Below are positions 26,157 through 33,786 of a DNA stretch of 53,282 nucleotides, in pieces (the first letter of the stretch is position 1; every line of letters begins with the position of its first letter). The notes beneath the pieces were generated by a model. That model was not told the origin of the DNA. It worked only from the letters and a program-made list of their open reading frames with translations, and did not search any database. The DNA is from Prolixibacteraceae bacterium (GTDB lineage Bacteria > Bacteroidota > Bacteroidia > Bacteroidales > Prolixibacteraceae): NCBI GenBank assembly GCA_003516705.1, contig DPCJ01000158.1, forward strand, positions 40,826 through 94,107. The letters are read 5' to 3'. Both the position numbers and the translations under genes were made by a program.

Positions 26157-26829
26157 CATCACCCAGGGCGGAACCAAAGGTTATAAGCTGAAGCTAAATG
26201 TGGGTAATGCCACAGGCGCCACTTACCAGTGGAGCGTTTCACCGGCCAACGGAACAACTACCAACCTCACCGGAGTTTCCGGCGATACTGCCACCATTGT
26301 TTGGGATGGCCCGGCTGGTTTGTACTCGGTACTGGTTCAGGTAACCGACGGAAACGGATGTTTAAGCGAACCCATCAGCCAGGACATGGAGATTTTAGCT
26401 CCCGGCAACCTGATTTTCGCTACCAACTTCCCGGGAACTGTGGTTTGTTCCGATTTGGCAGGGGGTAACGAAGGTTCTGCTCCTGAACACAGCACAAGTT
26501 CATTCCGCATTACTTATGCCGGAGCTGTGAATTTGTCGTCGGCCAAAATTACCATCAAAAACCCGGCTGGCGTTTTTGTGGGTCTTGATGGTTCGGTTTT
26601 AGCCAACCAGGATGCACCTGAACTGACAATTGCCAATGCTGAGACCGACAAGGAAATTTTGTTCGATGTAACCGACAGTTGGGAAAATACCACCGCAGGA
26701 AACATCGATTTCGAAATTTTACTGCTAAGCGCAAAAACAACCGACAATTCGGATATTACCGCCGATCCTATTTCGGATGTAACCCGTACCATTACGGTGT
26801 CGCCAAAACCGGTAATTGCGTTTGAATAA
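26089..26829 (+). CDS. secreted single PKD-like-domain protein, paralogue 3
   Basis: A 246-residue protein with a clean signal peptide 'KKGLLLIAVLFLALTGWSQ'. The PKD-like module is 'GTKGYKLKLNVGNATGATYQWSVSPANGTTTNLTGVSGDTATIVWDGPAGLYSVLVQVTDGNGCLSEPISQDMEIL' (~25-102), closest to the second module of the 637-residue protein downstream ('YQWFVNPANGTTTDLSTIQGSAATILWDGPVGDYRL'). A C-terminal beta domain of ~140 residues follows. The signal peptide makes this start convincing in spite of the overlap with paralogue 2. No sorting signal is seen, so it is probably periplasmic or exported by another route. Confidence 0.8.
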   Translation: MTKKGLLLIAVLFLALTGWSQNSITQGGTKGYKLKLNVGNATGATYQWSVSPANGTTTNLTGVSGDTATIVWDGPAGLYSVLVQVTDGNGCLSEPISQDMEILAPGNLIFATNFPGTVVCSDLAGGNEGSAPEHSTSSFRITYAGAVNLSSAKITIKNPAGVFVGLDGSVLANQDAPELTIANAETDKEILFDVTDSWENTTAGNIDFEILLLSAKTTDNSDITADPISDVTRTITVSPKPVIAFE

Positions 26830-26838
26830 TTGACCGTA

Positions 26839-26860
26839 GAGACGCAATATATTGCGTCTC
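26839..26860. repeat. perfect 22-base palindrome
   Basis: The half-site GAGACGCAATA is followed by its exact reverse complement (11 + 11 bases, no loop). It starts 9 bases after the stop of paralogue 3 and is followed by A, not T, so it is not a plus-strand intrinsic terminator. It resembles short palindromes scattered through bacterial intergenic regions, but only one full copy was noticed here. Confidence 0.8.
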
Positions 26861-26969
26861 AAAAAAATAACCGGATGTTGTGTAAAATAATTGGTTTGAT
26901 GTGCAAATGATAATGAATGATTTTCACCTGCTGATTTTGATTTAGCTGGTGAATAGCAGCAAATAAATA

Positions 26970-27000
26970 CTGAGCCGGTGACTGTTAGTCACCGGCTCAG
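26970..27000. repeat. hairpin repeat, copy 1
   Basis: Perfect 14-bp arms, CTGAGCCGGTGACT (26970-26983) and AGTCACCGGCTCAG (26987-27000), with a 3-base loop. A closely related hairpin lies at 51361-51395. The last base is 15 bases before the TTG start at 27016. CAAAACAAAA follows, so a terminator is unlikely. Confidence 0.85.
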
Positions 27001-27015
27001 CAAAACAAAAAGAAA

Positions 27016-28929
27016 TTGATTAAGAATTTAAAACATATCGTAATCCTATTGGCCCTAATCTGGCAGGCGCATTTGTCGTTTGCCCAGGATACGATTCCTT
27101 TAAATTCAACACATTCGTTTACAGCAACATTTCAACCCGGTTACACCTATTCATGGTGGTACATTAATGCATCAGGAGTAAGAACAGATTTTGTTTCAAC
27201 TTCGAATAAAACCGAAGAAATTCTTTGGGAAACTGAAGGAGACTATACTTTGTTTTCACAGGCAAAAGATGCAAACAATTGTCTTTCGGAGGTGATTGCC
27301 AAAAACTTTGTGGTTTACAAAAAAGACACACCACCATTACAGGTTTTTGCCGGGCCCGACACAATTATTGGCAGTTGCCTCACGTATGTTTTTGCTGATG
27401 TTGGTCCGATTGAAGATGGTTATACCTATTCGTGGAGTCCGGCGGTTTATCTCGACAATCCGAATGCTCCAAACCCGGTGTTTACTGCGGGCGAAACCTC
27501 AACTTATGTTTTAACGGTTACAAATTCCGCCGGAATTTCAGGAACTGATACAGTAACCATTTCCGTGAATCAGGAAGAAAAACCGGTTATCGAATTTGGC
27601 TCGTCGGATGCGTTGGTTGAACCAGGTACCGAAACAACTCAGGAGGCTACCTTTGTTTCAGGCAATGCGCAAAATTCAGTTTATCAATGGTTTGTAAATC
27701 CTGCTAACGGAACAACCACCGATTTGAGCACAATTCAGGGTTCAGCCGCCACAATTCTCTGGGACGGACCGGTTGGAGATTACAGATTATTTGCAGTTGT
27801 TACCACCGGAAATGGGTGTATAAGTGATACTGCCATGCTGAATGTTGAAATAGCAGAACCTTCAGATATTTTCCTGACTGCTGGGAAGGATACAACCATT
27901 GGCGGATGCAACCCGCTTCAGTTAAATGCTTTAGTTACTGAAGAACCTGGCGTTACTTACACTTATTTGTGGTCGCCGGCCACCGGGCTTGATAATGCAA
28001 TTGTTGCCAACCCGGTTTTCACCTCGGGAAATACAACAACTTTTGTGGTAACGGTAAATAATAGTAAAGGTGAAGTGGCCACCGATTCCGTAAAAGTCAC
28101 GGTTTCAACCGTTTTTGCTGATGCCGGAAGCGATGTGATTATGCCGCAGGGATCGACAACTTTGTTAGATGGAAGCCAAAGTTCAGGTTCGGCACTCGCT
28201 TACAACTGGACAACAGCTTCAGGAAAAATTGAAAGCGGAGCCAATACTGCAACGCCAATAGTAAGTGGTTTTGGCGATTACTATCTGCTTGTGACCGATG
28301 GTTTTGGATGTGCCGATCGTGATACAATAAATGTCACTCGTTTGGCACATGCACCAGTAGCTGTTGACGATTACGATACCACCGCATACCAGCGCGAAAT
28401 TGTTATTGATGTGCTGGCGAACGATACTGACTTGGAAAACAGGATCAACCCTGCGTCGTTAACCATTTCCAACGCACCTTTTAACGGAACAGCTTATGCC
28501 GATTTTGATACCCATACTGTGCATTACCGCCCGAATACAGGGTTTAAAGGAACCGATGTATTTGAATACAGAATTTGTAATACACTTAATCAATGCGATG
28601 AAGGCAGTGTTTATGTATTTGTTTCCGATTTCGAATTCCTGATTCCGAATGCGTTCTCACCCAATGGCGACGGCATTAACGATTATTTCGAAATACTCGG
28701 AATCGATTATTACGAAAACAATTCGATTACCATTATCAACCGTTGGGGAAACAAGGTTTATGAAGCCAGGAACTATGGAATCAACAACAGTCCTGAATTC
28801 TGGGATGGAAAATCAAATACAGGATTCAGAATTGGTGATGATAATTTACCAACAGGAACTTACTTTTACATACTCGATTTGGGTAATGGTGAAAAACCGG
28901 TTTCAGGTTCGATTTATTTAGACAGATAA
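27016..28929 (+). CDS. multi-domain secreted protein with type B type IX sorting domain
   Basis: A 637-residue protein. The start must be the TTG at 27016: an in-frame TAG sits at 26986, no ATG lies between, and the signal peptide 'KNLKHIVILLALIWQAHLSFAQ' begins immediately. Successive beta modules follow: PKD-like (~25-108), 'AGPDTIIGSCLTYVFADVG...YSWSPAVYLDNP' (~112-190), PKD-like (~205-288), 'AGKDTTIGGCNPLQLNAL' (~293-365), another PKD-type (~365-445) and a cadherin-like 'VAVDDYDTTAYQREIVIDVLANDTD' module (~448-538). The last ~95 residues are a gliding-motility-type (type B) C-terminal domain, 'IPNAFSPNGDGINDYFEI', 'ITIINRWGNKVYEA', 'PTGTYFYILDLG'. The protein is thus predicted type IX cargo, with PorP/SprF encoded 5 bases downstream as its likely partner. 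Confidence 0.92.
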   Translation: MIKNLKHIVILLALIWQAHLSFAQDTIPLNSTHSFTATFQPGYTYSWWYINASGVRTDFVSTSNKTEEILWETEGDYTLFSQAKDANNCLSEVIAKNFVVYKKDTPPLQVFAGPDTIIGSCLTYVFADVGPIEDGYTYSWSPAVYLDNPNAPNPVFTAGETSTYVLTVTNSAGISGTDTVTISVNQEEKPVIEFGSSDALVEPGTETTQEATFVSGNAQNSVYQWFVNPANGTTTDLSTIQGSAATILWDGPVGDYRLFAVVTTGNGCISDTAMLNVEIAEPSDIFLTAGKDTTIGGCNPLQLNALVTEEPGVTYTYLWSPATGLDNAIVANPVFTSGNTTTFVVTVNNSKGEVATDSVKVTVSTVFADAGSDVIMPQGSTTLLDGSQSSGSALAYNWTTASGKIESGANTATPIVSGFGDYYLLVTDGFGCADRDTINVTRLAHAPVAVDDYDTTAYQREIVIDVLANDTDLENRINPASLTISNAPFNGTAYADFDTHTVHYRPNTGFKGTDVFEYRICNTLNQCDEGSVYVFVSDFEFLIPNAFSPNGDGINDYFEILGIDYYENNSITIINRWGNKVYEARNYGINNSPEFWDGKSNTGFRIGDDNLPTGTYFYILDLGNGEKPVSGSIYLDR

Positions 28930-28934
28930 TTTGT

Positions 28935-29855
28935 ATGAGGGGAGTTAAAAAAACAGGGCTTTTACTTTTTGTGACACTGGTTTTATTGGCCGGCATAAAA
29001 ACGTATGCCCAACAAGACCCGATGTACACTCAATTTATGGATAACCTGTTGGTGGTTAATCCGGGTTATGCAGGGTCCAGAGACACTGGTAATTTCCTCC
29101 TCGTATCGCGCAACCAGTGGGTTTCGGTGGCCGATGCACCGGTTACCAACTCCTTTTCGTATAACACCCGCTTTAAAGAACAAAACTTCGGACTTGGTTT
29201 TTCGGTGATGTACGATAAAATCGGACCATTAAAGCAAACCGGAGTTTACTTTGATTATTCCTATTTTCTGCGAGTGAGCGAAAAGTTTAAACTCGGAATG
29301 GGGTTAAAGGGAGGTGTAAGTTTTTACAGAGTCGCACTAACCGAATTGATTACCATTGACCCCGACCCAATTTATTCGCAGGATATTTATAAAAACTTCC
29401 TGCCCAACATTGGAGTGGGTGGATATCTTTATTCCGACAAAACTTATTTCGGCTTGTCGGTCCCAAAACTGATTGAAAATACAATTACGCGCGACGATTA
29501 TGAAACTGACTATGTAAACAAAGAAGAAATACATATTTATCTGGTTGGAGGCCATAATTTTAATCTGAGTTCCGATTTTCAATTAAAAACCAATGCCATG
29601 CTCAGGTATGTAAAAAATGCCCCGATATCAGTTCAGGCAACAGCACTGGCTGGTTTCAGAGAACGGTTCTGGCTGGGTGGAATGGTACGTTTTGGCGATG
29701 CTTTTGGTATTGTTGCTCAATTTCAGGCCACGCCGAAAATGCTCATCGGTTATTCATATGACATTACAACCTCTGAACTTAATGTATTCAGCAATGGTAC
29801 ACACGAAATCATGTTCAGTTACGATTTGAATATTTTCCAGACTTCTGCCAAATAG
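28935..29855 (+). CDS. PorP/SprF-family type IX secretion outer-membrane protein
   Basis: A 306-residue barrel-type protein. The signal peptide 'GLLLFVTLVLLAGIKTYAQ' is followed by the hallmark 'QQDPMYTQFMDNLLVVNPGYAGSRDTGNFLLVSRNQWV', then 'FGLGFSVMYDKIGPLKQTGVYFDYSYFLRVSEKFKLGMGLKGGVSFYR' and 'IGYSYDITTSELNVFSNGTHEIMFSYDL'. SprF is needed for secretion of SprB in Flavobacterium, and PorP belongs to the Porphyromonas type IX machinery; family members are commonly encoded next to type B sorting-domain proteins. It is 5 bases after the 637-residue cargo gene and closes the locus, so it probably serves that cargo. It converges on the Crp/Fnr gene. Confidence 0.94.
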   Translation: MRGVKKTGLLLFVTLVLLAGIKTYAQQDPMYTQFMDNLLVVNPGYAGSRDTGNFLLVSRNQWVSVADAPVTNSFSYNTRFKEQNFGLGFSVMYDKIGPLKQTGVYFDYSYFLRVSEKFKLGMGLKGGVSFYRVALTELITIDPDPIYSQDIYKNFLPNIGVGGYLYSDKTYFGLSVPKLIENTITRDDYETDYVNKEEIHIYLVGGHNFNLSSDFQLKTNAMLRYVKNAPISVQATALAGFRERFWLGGMVRFGDAFGIVAQFQATPKMLIGYSYDITTSELNVFSNGTHEIMFSYDLNIFQTSAK

Positions 29856-29908
29856 TGCAGTATTCAATGCAGCAATCCGATTTCGTGATATTCTTGCCTG
29901 TAAAAGTT

Positions 29909-30610
29909 TTAAATATTAGCCACCCGACGTAGACTGGCAATATCAAGAAACTTAATTTTACGTCCCTGTAATTCAATCAATTTGTCCTGTTTAAACTCTG
30001 AAAGCAGGCGGATGACCGATTCGGTAGCAGTTCCTACCATGTTGGCCAGCTCTTCGCGGGTAAGCGAAATCTGGAGTGTATTCTGGTTGTCGAGTTCGAA
30101 ATTTTCTTTCAGCAACAGTAAAACTTCAGCAAGGCGTTCGCGCACTGTTTTCTGGGCGATGTCGGTAATATAATCGTTGGCTTCGCGCAACTCGCGGCAA
30201 ACAATCTGCAGCATGTGGTGCGAAAACTGCCAGTTGTTCTGGATGAGATAAAGTAAAGTCTGATACGGAACATGACACAAAATGGCTTCGTCGATGATTT
30301 TGGCGGTGGTGCAAGCCAGTTCCTGGCTCAACAGCGAGCGGTAGGCAATAATTTCGCCGCGTTTGGCAAAGCGGATAATCTGTTCCTTACCATCAATACC
30401 GGTTTTAAAAATCTTAACAATACCACGGGTAACGCAATAAAATCCGGTTAACCGGCTGCCTTCGCGGTAAATGATAGTGCCTTTTTTATACAACTGGCAG
30501 GTTTTATCGAAATTCAAGCGATTGAATTCGTCTTCTGTCAGTTTGTTAAATAACTGAAATCCACTCAGGTTAGTTTCCTGTTCTGTAGGTCGTTTGATAA
30601 CACTTCTCAT
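29909..30610 (-). CDS. Crp/Fnr-family transcriptional regulator
   Basis: A 233-residue regulator with the start at the ATG at 30610 ('MRSVIKRPTEQE'); the open frame continues upstream into the divergent osmC region without coding character. A cyclic-nucleotide-binding-type sensor fold at ~20-140 ('KKGTIIYREGSRLTGFYCVTRGIVKIFKTGIDGKEQIIRFAKRGEIIAYRSLL') is followed by a dimer helix and a Crp-type helix-turn-helix ('LQISLTREELANMVGTATESVIRLLSEFKQDKLIELQGRKIKFLD', ~175-225). There is no N-terminal Cys cluster, so it is not an iron-sulfur FNR. The effector is unknown. A 13-base palindrome 21 bases upstream may be its own operator. It is divergent from the OsmC protein gene, which it may regulate. 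Confidence 0.93.
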   Translation of the reverse strand: MRSVIKRPTEQETNLSGFQLFNKLTEDEFNRLNFDKTCQLYKKGTIIYREGSRLTGFYCVTRGIVKIFKTGIDGKEQIIRFAKRGEIIAYRSLLSQELACTTAKIIDEAILCHVPYQTLLYLIQNNWQFSHHMLQIVCRELREANDYITDIAQKTVRERLAEVLLLLKENFELDNQNTLQISLTREELANMVGTATESVIRLLSEFKQDKLIELQGRKIKFLDIASLRRVANI

Positions 30611-30631
30611 TTTGTTGCTAAAATTTTTATT

Positions 30632-30644
30632 ATTTGAATCAAAT
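30632..30644. promoter_or_regulatory. candidate operator palindrome between crp/fnr-like and osmC-like genes
   Basis: ATTTGAATCAAAT is a perfect palindrome about a central A, in the divergent intergenic region and 21 bases ahead of the regulator's start. TTGA and TCAA half-sites are Crp/Fnr-like, but the single-base gap between them is shorter than the usual spacing. Confidence 0.35.
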
Positions 30645-30692
30645 GTGTCACTTGATGTGTTAAATATACAATTAAGTCTTTTATTGTAAACC

Positions 30693-30726
30693 TTAGTTAT
30701 GCAGATATTTAGATACGTTATATTTG
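30693..30726 (+). promoter_or_regulatory. probable promoter of the osmC-like gene
   Basis: TATATTTG at 30719-30726 matches the -7 consensus; TTAG at 30693-30696 is a weak -33 element 22 bases upstream. The ATG lies 40 bases downstream. Confidence 0.45.
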
Positions 30727-30766
30727 CGCTGCAAAATAAGTGAAAACTATTTAAATTGAAATAATT

Positions 30767-31183
30767 ATGAAACATTTTGTTGATTTGGCCTGGACTGACA
30801 AAGTAGCTTTTACCGGCGACATGGATGGCCACAAAATTACAGTTGATGCCACTGAACAATCGGGTGGAAGCGACCTTGGCCCACGTCCGAAAAAACTGAT
30901 GCTCACAGCATTGGCGGGTTGCACCGGAATCGATGTAATTATGATTCTGAAAAAAATGAAAGTGGTTCCCGAAGCTTTTAACGTAATTGTGGAAGCAGAC
31001 GTGACCGAAGAACACCCAACACACTATACAAAAATGAAAGTGATCTACCAGTTTAAAGGAAAAGACCTGCCCATGGACAAGCTCGAAAAAGCAGTGAAAC
31101 TTTCGGAAAGTACTTATTGCGGAGTCACCGCTGCATATCGCAAAGCCATGGAAATGACCTGGGAAATCAGGGTGGTTGAATAG
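30767..31183 (+). CDS. OsmC-family protein
   Basis: A 138-residue OsmC/Ohr-superfamily protein. 'GPRPKKLMLTALAGCTGIDVIMILKKMKV' carries the first redox Cys and 'KAVKLSESTYCGVTAAYRKAM' the second, the pair used by the family to reduce organic peroxides. The N-terminal 'GDMDGHKITVDATEQSGGSDLGPRP' is typical of the YhfA/OsmC-like branch. It is probably a cytoplasmic thiol peroxidase or related stress protein. Its start is divergent from the Crp/Fnr regulator, and it is not obviously in an operon with the pirin gene 113 bases downstream. Confidence 0.92.
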   Translation: MKHFVDLAWTDKVAFTGDMDGHKITVDATEQSGGSDLGPRPKKLMLTALAGCTGIDVIMILKKMKVVPEAFNVIVEADVTEEHPTHYTKMKVIYQFKGKDLPMDKLEKAVKLSESTYCGVTAAYRKAMEMTWEIRVVE

Positions 31184-31210
31184 TAAAATGGGTTTCAGGA
31201 GAAATGTTTC

Positions 31211-31226
31211 TTTGCGTCTTTGCGAG
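31211..31226. repeat. fragment of a dispersed TTTGCGTCTTTGCG-type repeat
   Basis: TTTGCGTCTTTGCGAG lies in the gap between the OsmC and pirin genes. A related sequence, TTGTGTCTTTGTGTT, occurs at 36250-36264. Such strings recur in intergenic DNA of Bacteroidota in my experience; no function is known. Confidence 0.4.
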
Positions 31227-31296
31227 AAAATTAAACTAGTTTATTAAATCACTAGGTTTTAAACAATAGGCATTTCTGCTTTGTCATTTTGGTATT

Positions 31297-32010
31297 ATGA
31301 AAACAATATTTCACAAAGCAGAAAACAGGGGATTTGCCAACCACGGATGGTTGAAAGCAGCCCATTCATTTAGTTTTGCCAACTGGTACGACCCCGAAAA
31401 AGTACATTTCGGGTTGCTCAGGGTTTTAAACGACGATATCATCGGTGCGGCACAGGGTTTTGGCCTGCATCCGCACAACGACATGGAAATCATTACAATT
31501 CCGCATTACGGGGCTTTGCGGCACACCGATAACATGGGCAACGAAGGCGTAATCACTGCCGGCGAGGTTCAGGTAATGTCGGCAGGTAGTGGCGTGATGC
31601 ATTCTGAGTTCAATGCTTCAAAAACTGAAGAACTGAATCTCTACCAGATCTGGATTTTTACTGATAAAAAAGGGCACCAGCCGAGGTACGACCAGAAAAA
31701 GTTTGACCCGGAAAAAAGAATCGACAACTGGCAACTGCTGGTTTCGCCCGATGGAAGGGACGAGTCGTTGTGGATTCACCAAAATGCCTTTCTTTCGGTT
31801 TTCGACAGCAAAGAAACAGATTTAACGGGTTACAAACTGAATGACACAGCCAACGGCGTATATTTTATGCTCACCGAAGGCGAAGTTAAAATTGGTGGTC
31901 AGGTACTAAAAACCCGTGATGCCATTGGCGTTTGGGAAGTTTCAGAACCGCTTGAAATTAGTTTTCAGCAACCATCAAAAATTCTGGCCATCGAAATACC
32001 TATGAGGTAA
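31297..32010 (+). CDS. pirin-family (YhaK-type) bicupin protein
   Basis: A 237-residue pirin. The N-terminal cupin contains 'ENRGFANHGWLKAAHSFSFANWYDPEKVHFGLLRVLNDDIIGAAQGFGLHPHNDMEIITIPHYGALRHTDNMGNEGVITAGEVQVMSAGSGVMHSEFN', with the HPHxDMEI and later His/Glu that bind the metal. A C-terminal cupin follows, 'YKLNDTANGVYFMLTEGEVKIGGQVLKTRDAIGVWE'. Some bacterial pirins cleave quercetin or bind regulators, but the substrate of this one cannot be read from sequence. It appears to be a single-gene unit ending at a strong terminator. Confidence 0.94.
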   Translation: MKTIFHKAENRGFANHGWLKAAHSFSFANWYDPEKVHFGLLRVLNDDIIGAAQGFGLHPHNDMEIITIPHYGALRHTDNMGNEGVITAGEVQVMSAGSGVMHSEFNASKTEELNLYQIWIFTDKKGHQPRYDQKKFDPEKRIDNWQLLVSPDGRDESLWIHQNAFLSVFDSKETDLTGYKLNDTANGVYFMLTEGEVKIGGQVLKTRDAIGVWEVSEPLEISFQQPSKILAIEIPMR

Positions 32011-32036
32011 TTTGTACCATTTTTCTATCATATTTT

Positions 32037-32070
32037 GAAAGGCACTGCACACAGCAGTGCCTTTCTTTTT
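32037..32070 (+). terminator. strong intrinsic terminator after the pirin gene
   Basis: Arms GAAAGGCACTGC (32037-32048) and GCAGTGCCTTTC (32054-32065) pair perfectly over 12 bp around the loop ACACA, followed by five T. Confidence 0.92.
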
Positions 32071-32300
32071 AGGGCTGAATGAGAATTTTTTAAAGCTTTT
32101 TCTGTTTAAATCCCGGAAAGTCAGAACTTTTGCGGAATCAAATCCTGAAAAGTTAATGGTTTCAATTTAATAGCAGTAAATCAATTTATTAGAGATGGCA
32201 AAATCATGACCTGATTTTAAATCGCCAACATATTAAACCACAACTTCGGTTTTATCGTAACAGTTTTATATTTTTAATTTCGATAACGAAAAATCAAATC

Positions 32301-33665
32301 ATGATCAAATCTGTCAATCCGTACACCGGCAAAAAAGTAAACGCATTCGAAACACATTCACCACAAGGAACCGGACAAATTATAAACTCAGTTGACAAAG
32401 CTTTTCGCACCTGGAAGAACACGACTTTTTCGCAAAGGGCTGCATTTTTGCTGAATATTGCCTCTTTGCTCAGAAGTAAAAAGGAAGAGCTTGCCAAACT
32501 TATGGCCATCGAGATGGGGAAAGTGATACGGGAGGGCGTTGCCGAAATTGAAAAATGCGCCTGGGTTTGCGAGTATTATGCGCAAAATGCCGAAACGATG
32601 CTCGAAAATGAAACCATCGAAACACAATATTCAGCCTCCTATATTTCGTACCAGCCATTGGGAACCATTCTTGCTGTAATGCCGTGGAATTTTCCGTTCT
32701 GGCAGGTTTTCCGGTTTCTGGCGCCAACATTGATGGCCGGAAATACAGCGGTTTTGAAACACGCGAGTAATGTTCCGGGTTGTGCAATGGTCATTGAGGA
32801 ATTAATCCGTGAAGCTGGTTTGCCCGAAAATGTATTCCGTACACTTTTGGTTGGTAGTAGTCAGGTTGAAAGTGTAATCAGGCATCCTGTGGTTAAGGCG
32901 GTGAGCTTAACCGGCAGCACACCGGCTGGCCGGAGCGTGGCAGCAATTGCCGGCAGCGAACTGAAAAAATGTGTGCTCGAACTGGGCGGCAGCGACCCAT
33001 ATCTTATTCTGAAAGATGCTGCACTTGAGCAGTCGGCCATTGTTTGTGCCATCAGCCGTTTGTTGAATGCCGGACAAAGTTGTATTGCCGCCAAACGTTT
33101 TATTGTTGTCGAAGACGTTTATACCCATTTTCTGGAACACTTCGCTCATCAAATGAACGAAGCCCGCTTTGGTGACCCCTGCGACCCCGAAATTACCATG
33201 GGTCCGCTGGCCCGCACCGACCTGCGCGACGAACTGCACCAGCAGGTGCTGGATTCAGTAAAAAAAGGTGCAGAAATAGTTCTGGGTGGCGAAATTCCAA
33301 ACCTGAAAGGCGCATTCTATCCACCAACAATTCTTGAAAATGTAAAACCGGGAATGCCCGCATACGACGATGAATTGTTTGGACCGGTAGCATCTGTAAT
33401 AAGGGTGAAAAATGAAGCCGAAGCCGTGAAAGTGGCCAACGACAACCCATTCGGGTTGGGAGCAGCGATATTTACAAAAGATACAATTTCGGGCAGCAGG
33501 ATTGCCGAATTACAACTTGATGCCGGCTGCTGTTTTGTGAACGACTTTGTAAAATCAGACCCGCGTTTGCCGTTTGGCGCAATCAAGCAAAGTGGTTTTG
33601 GCCGTGAACTTTCGCTGCATGGAATCAGAGAGTTTGTAAACGTGAAAACGGTTGTGGTGAAATGA
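32301..33665 (+). CDS. aldehyde dehydrogenase, succinate-semialdehyde type
   Basis: A 454-residue NAD(P)-dependent aldehyde dehydrogenase of the short succinate-semialdehyde dehydrogenase branch. Visible motifs are 'LGTILAVMPWNFPFWQVFRFLAPTLMAGNTAVLKHASN' (cofactor site), 'VSLTGSTPAGRSVA', 'CVLELGGSDPYLI' with catalytic base E227, and 'LNAGQSCIAAKRFIV' with nucleophile C261. The 34-residue spacing between the last two is that of the family. 'DELFGPVASVI' and 'PFGAIKQSGFGRELSLHGIREFVN' close the fold. The favoured substrate is inferred from family resemblance to GabD/Sad proteins ('LAKLMAIEMGKVIREGVAEIEKCAW'); other aldehydes are possible. No aminotransferase partner is nearby. Confidence 0.92.
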   Translation: MIKSVNPYTGKKVNAFETHSPQGTGQIINSVDKAFRTWKNTTFSQRAAFLLNIASLLRSKKEELAKLMAIEMGKVIREGVAEIEKCAWVCEYYAQNAETMLENETIETQYSASYISYQPLGTILAVMPWNFPFWQVFRFLAPTLMAGNTAVLKHASNVPGCAMVIEELIREAGLPENVFRTLLVGSSQVESVIRHPVVKAVSLTGSTPAGRSVAAIAGSELKKCVLELGGSDPYLILKDAALEQSAIVCAISRLLNAGQSCIAAKRFIVVEDVYTHFLEHFAHQMNEARFGDPCDPEITMGPLARTDLRDELHQQVLDSVKKGAEIVLGGEIPNLKGAFYPPTILENVKPGMPAYDDELFGPVASVIRVKNEAEAVKVANDNPFGLGAAIFTKDTISGSRIAELQLDAGCCFVNDFVKSDPRLPFGAIKQSGFGRELSLHGIREFVNVKTVVVK

Positions 33666-33786
33666 TTTTTTTTTAAAACCTTATTTTTGTTTTTATACCT
33701 TAGTAGCCAAATGATTATCAATTAGAACTAACCTTATTTACCTTATTCTAACAATATTAAAATACAACAAACTAAACCATAAACTT

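Noticed and set aside
30611..31024. N-terminal extension of the Crp/Fnr gene
   Set aside because: The open frame runs through the divergent promoter and the osmC gene, and the extra residues (Phe/His/Cys-rich) do not look like protein; the family start is at 30610.
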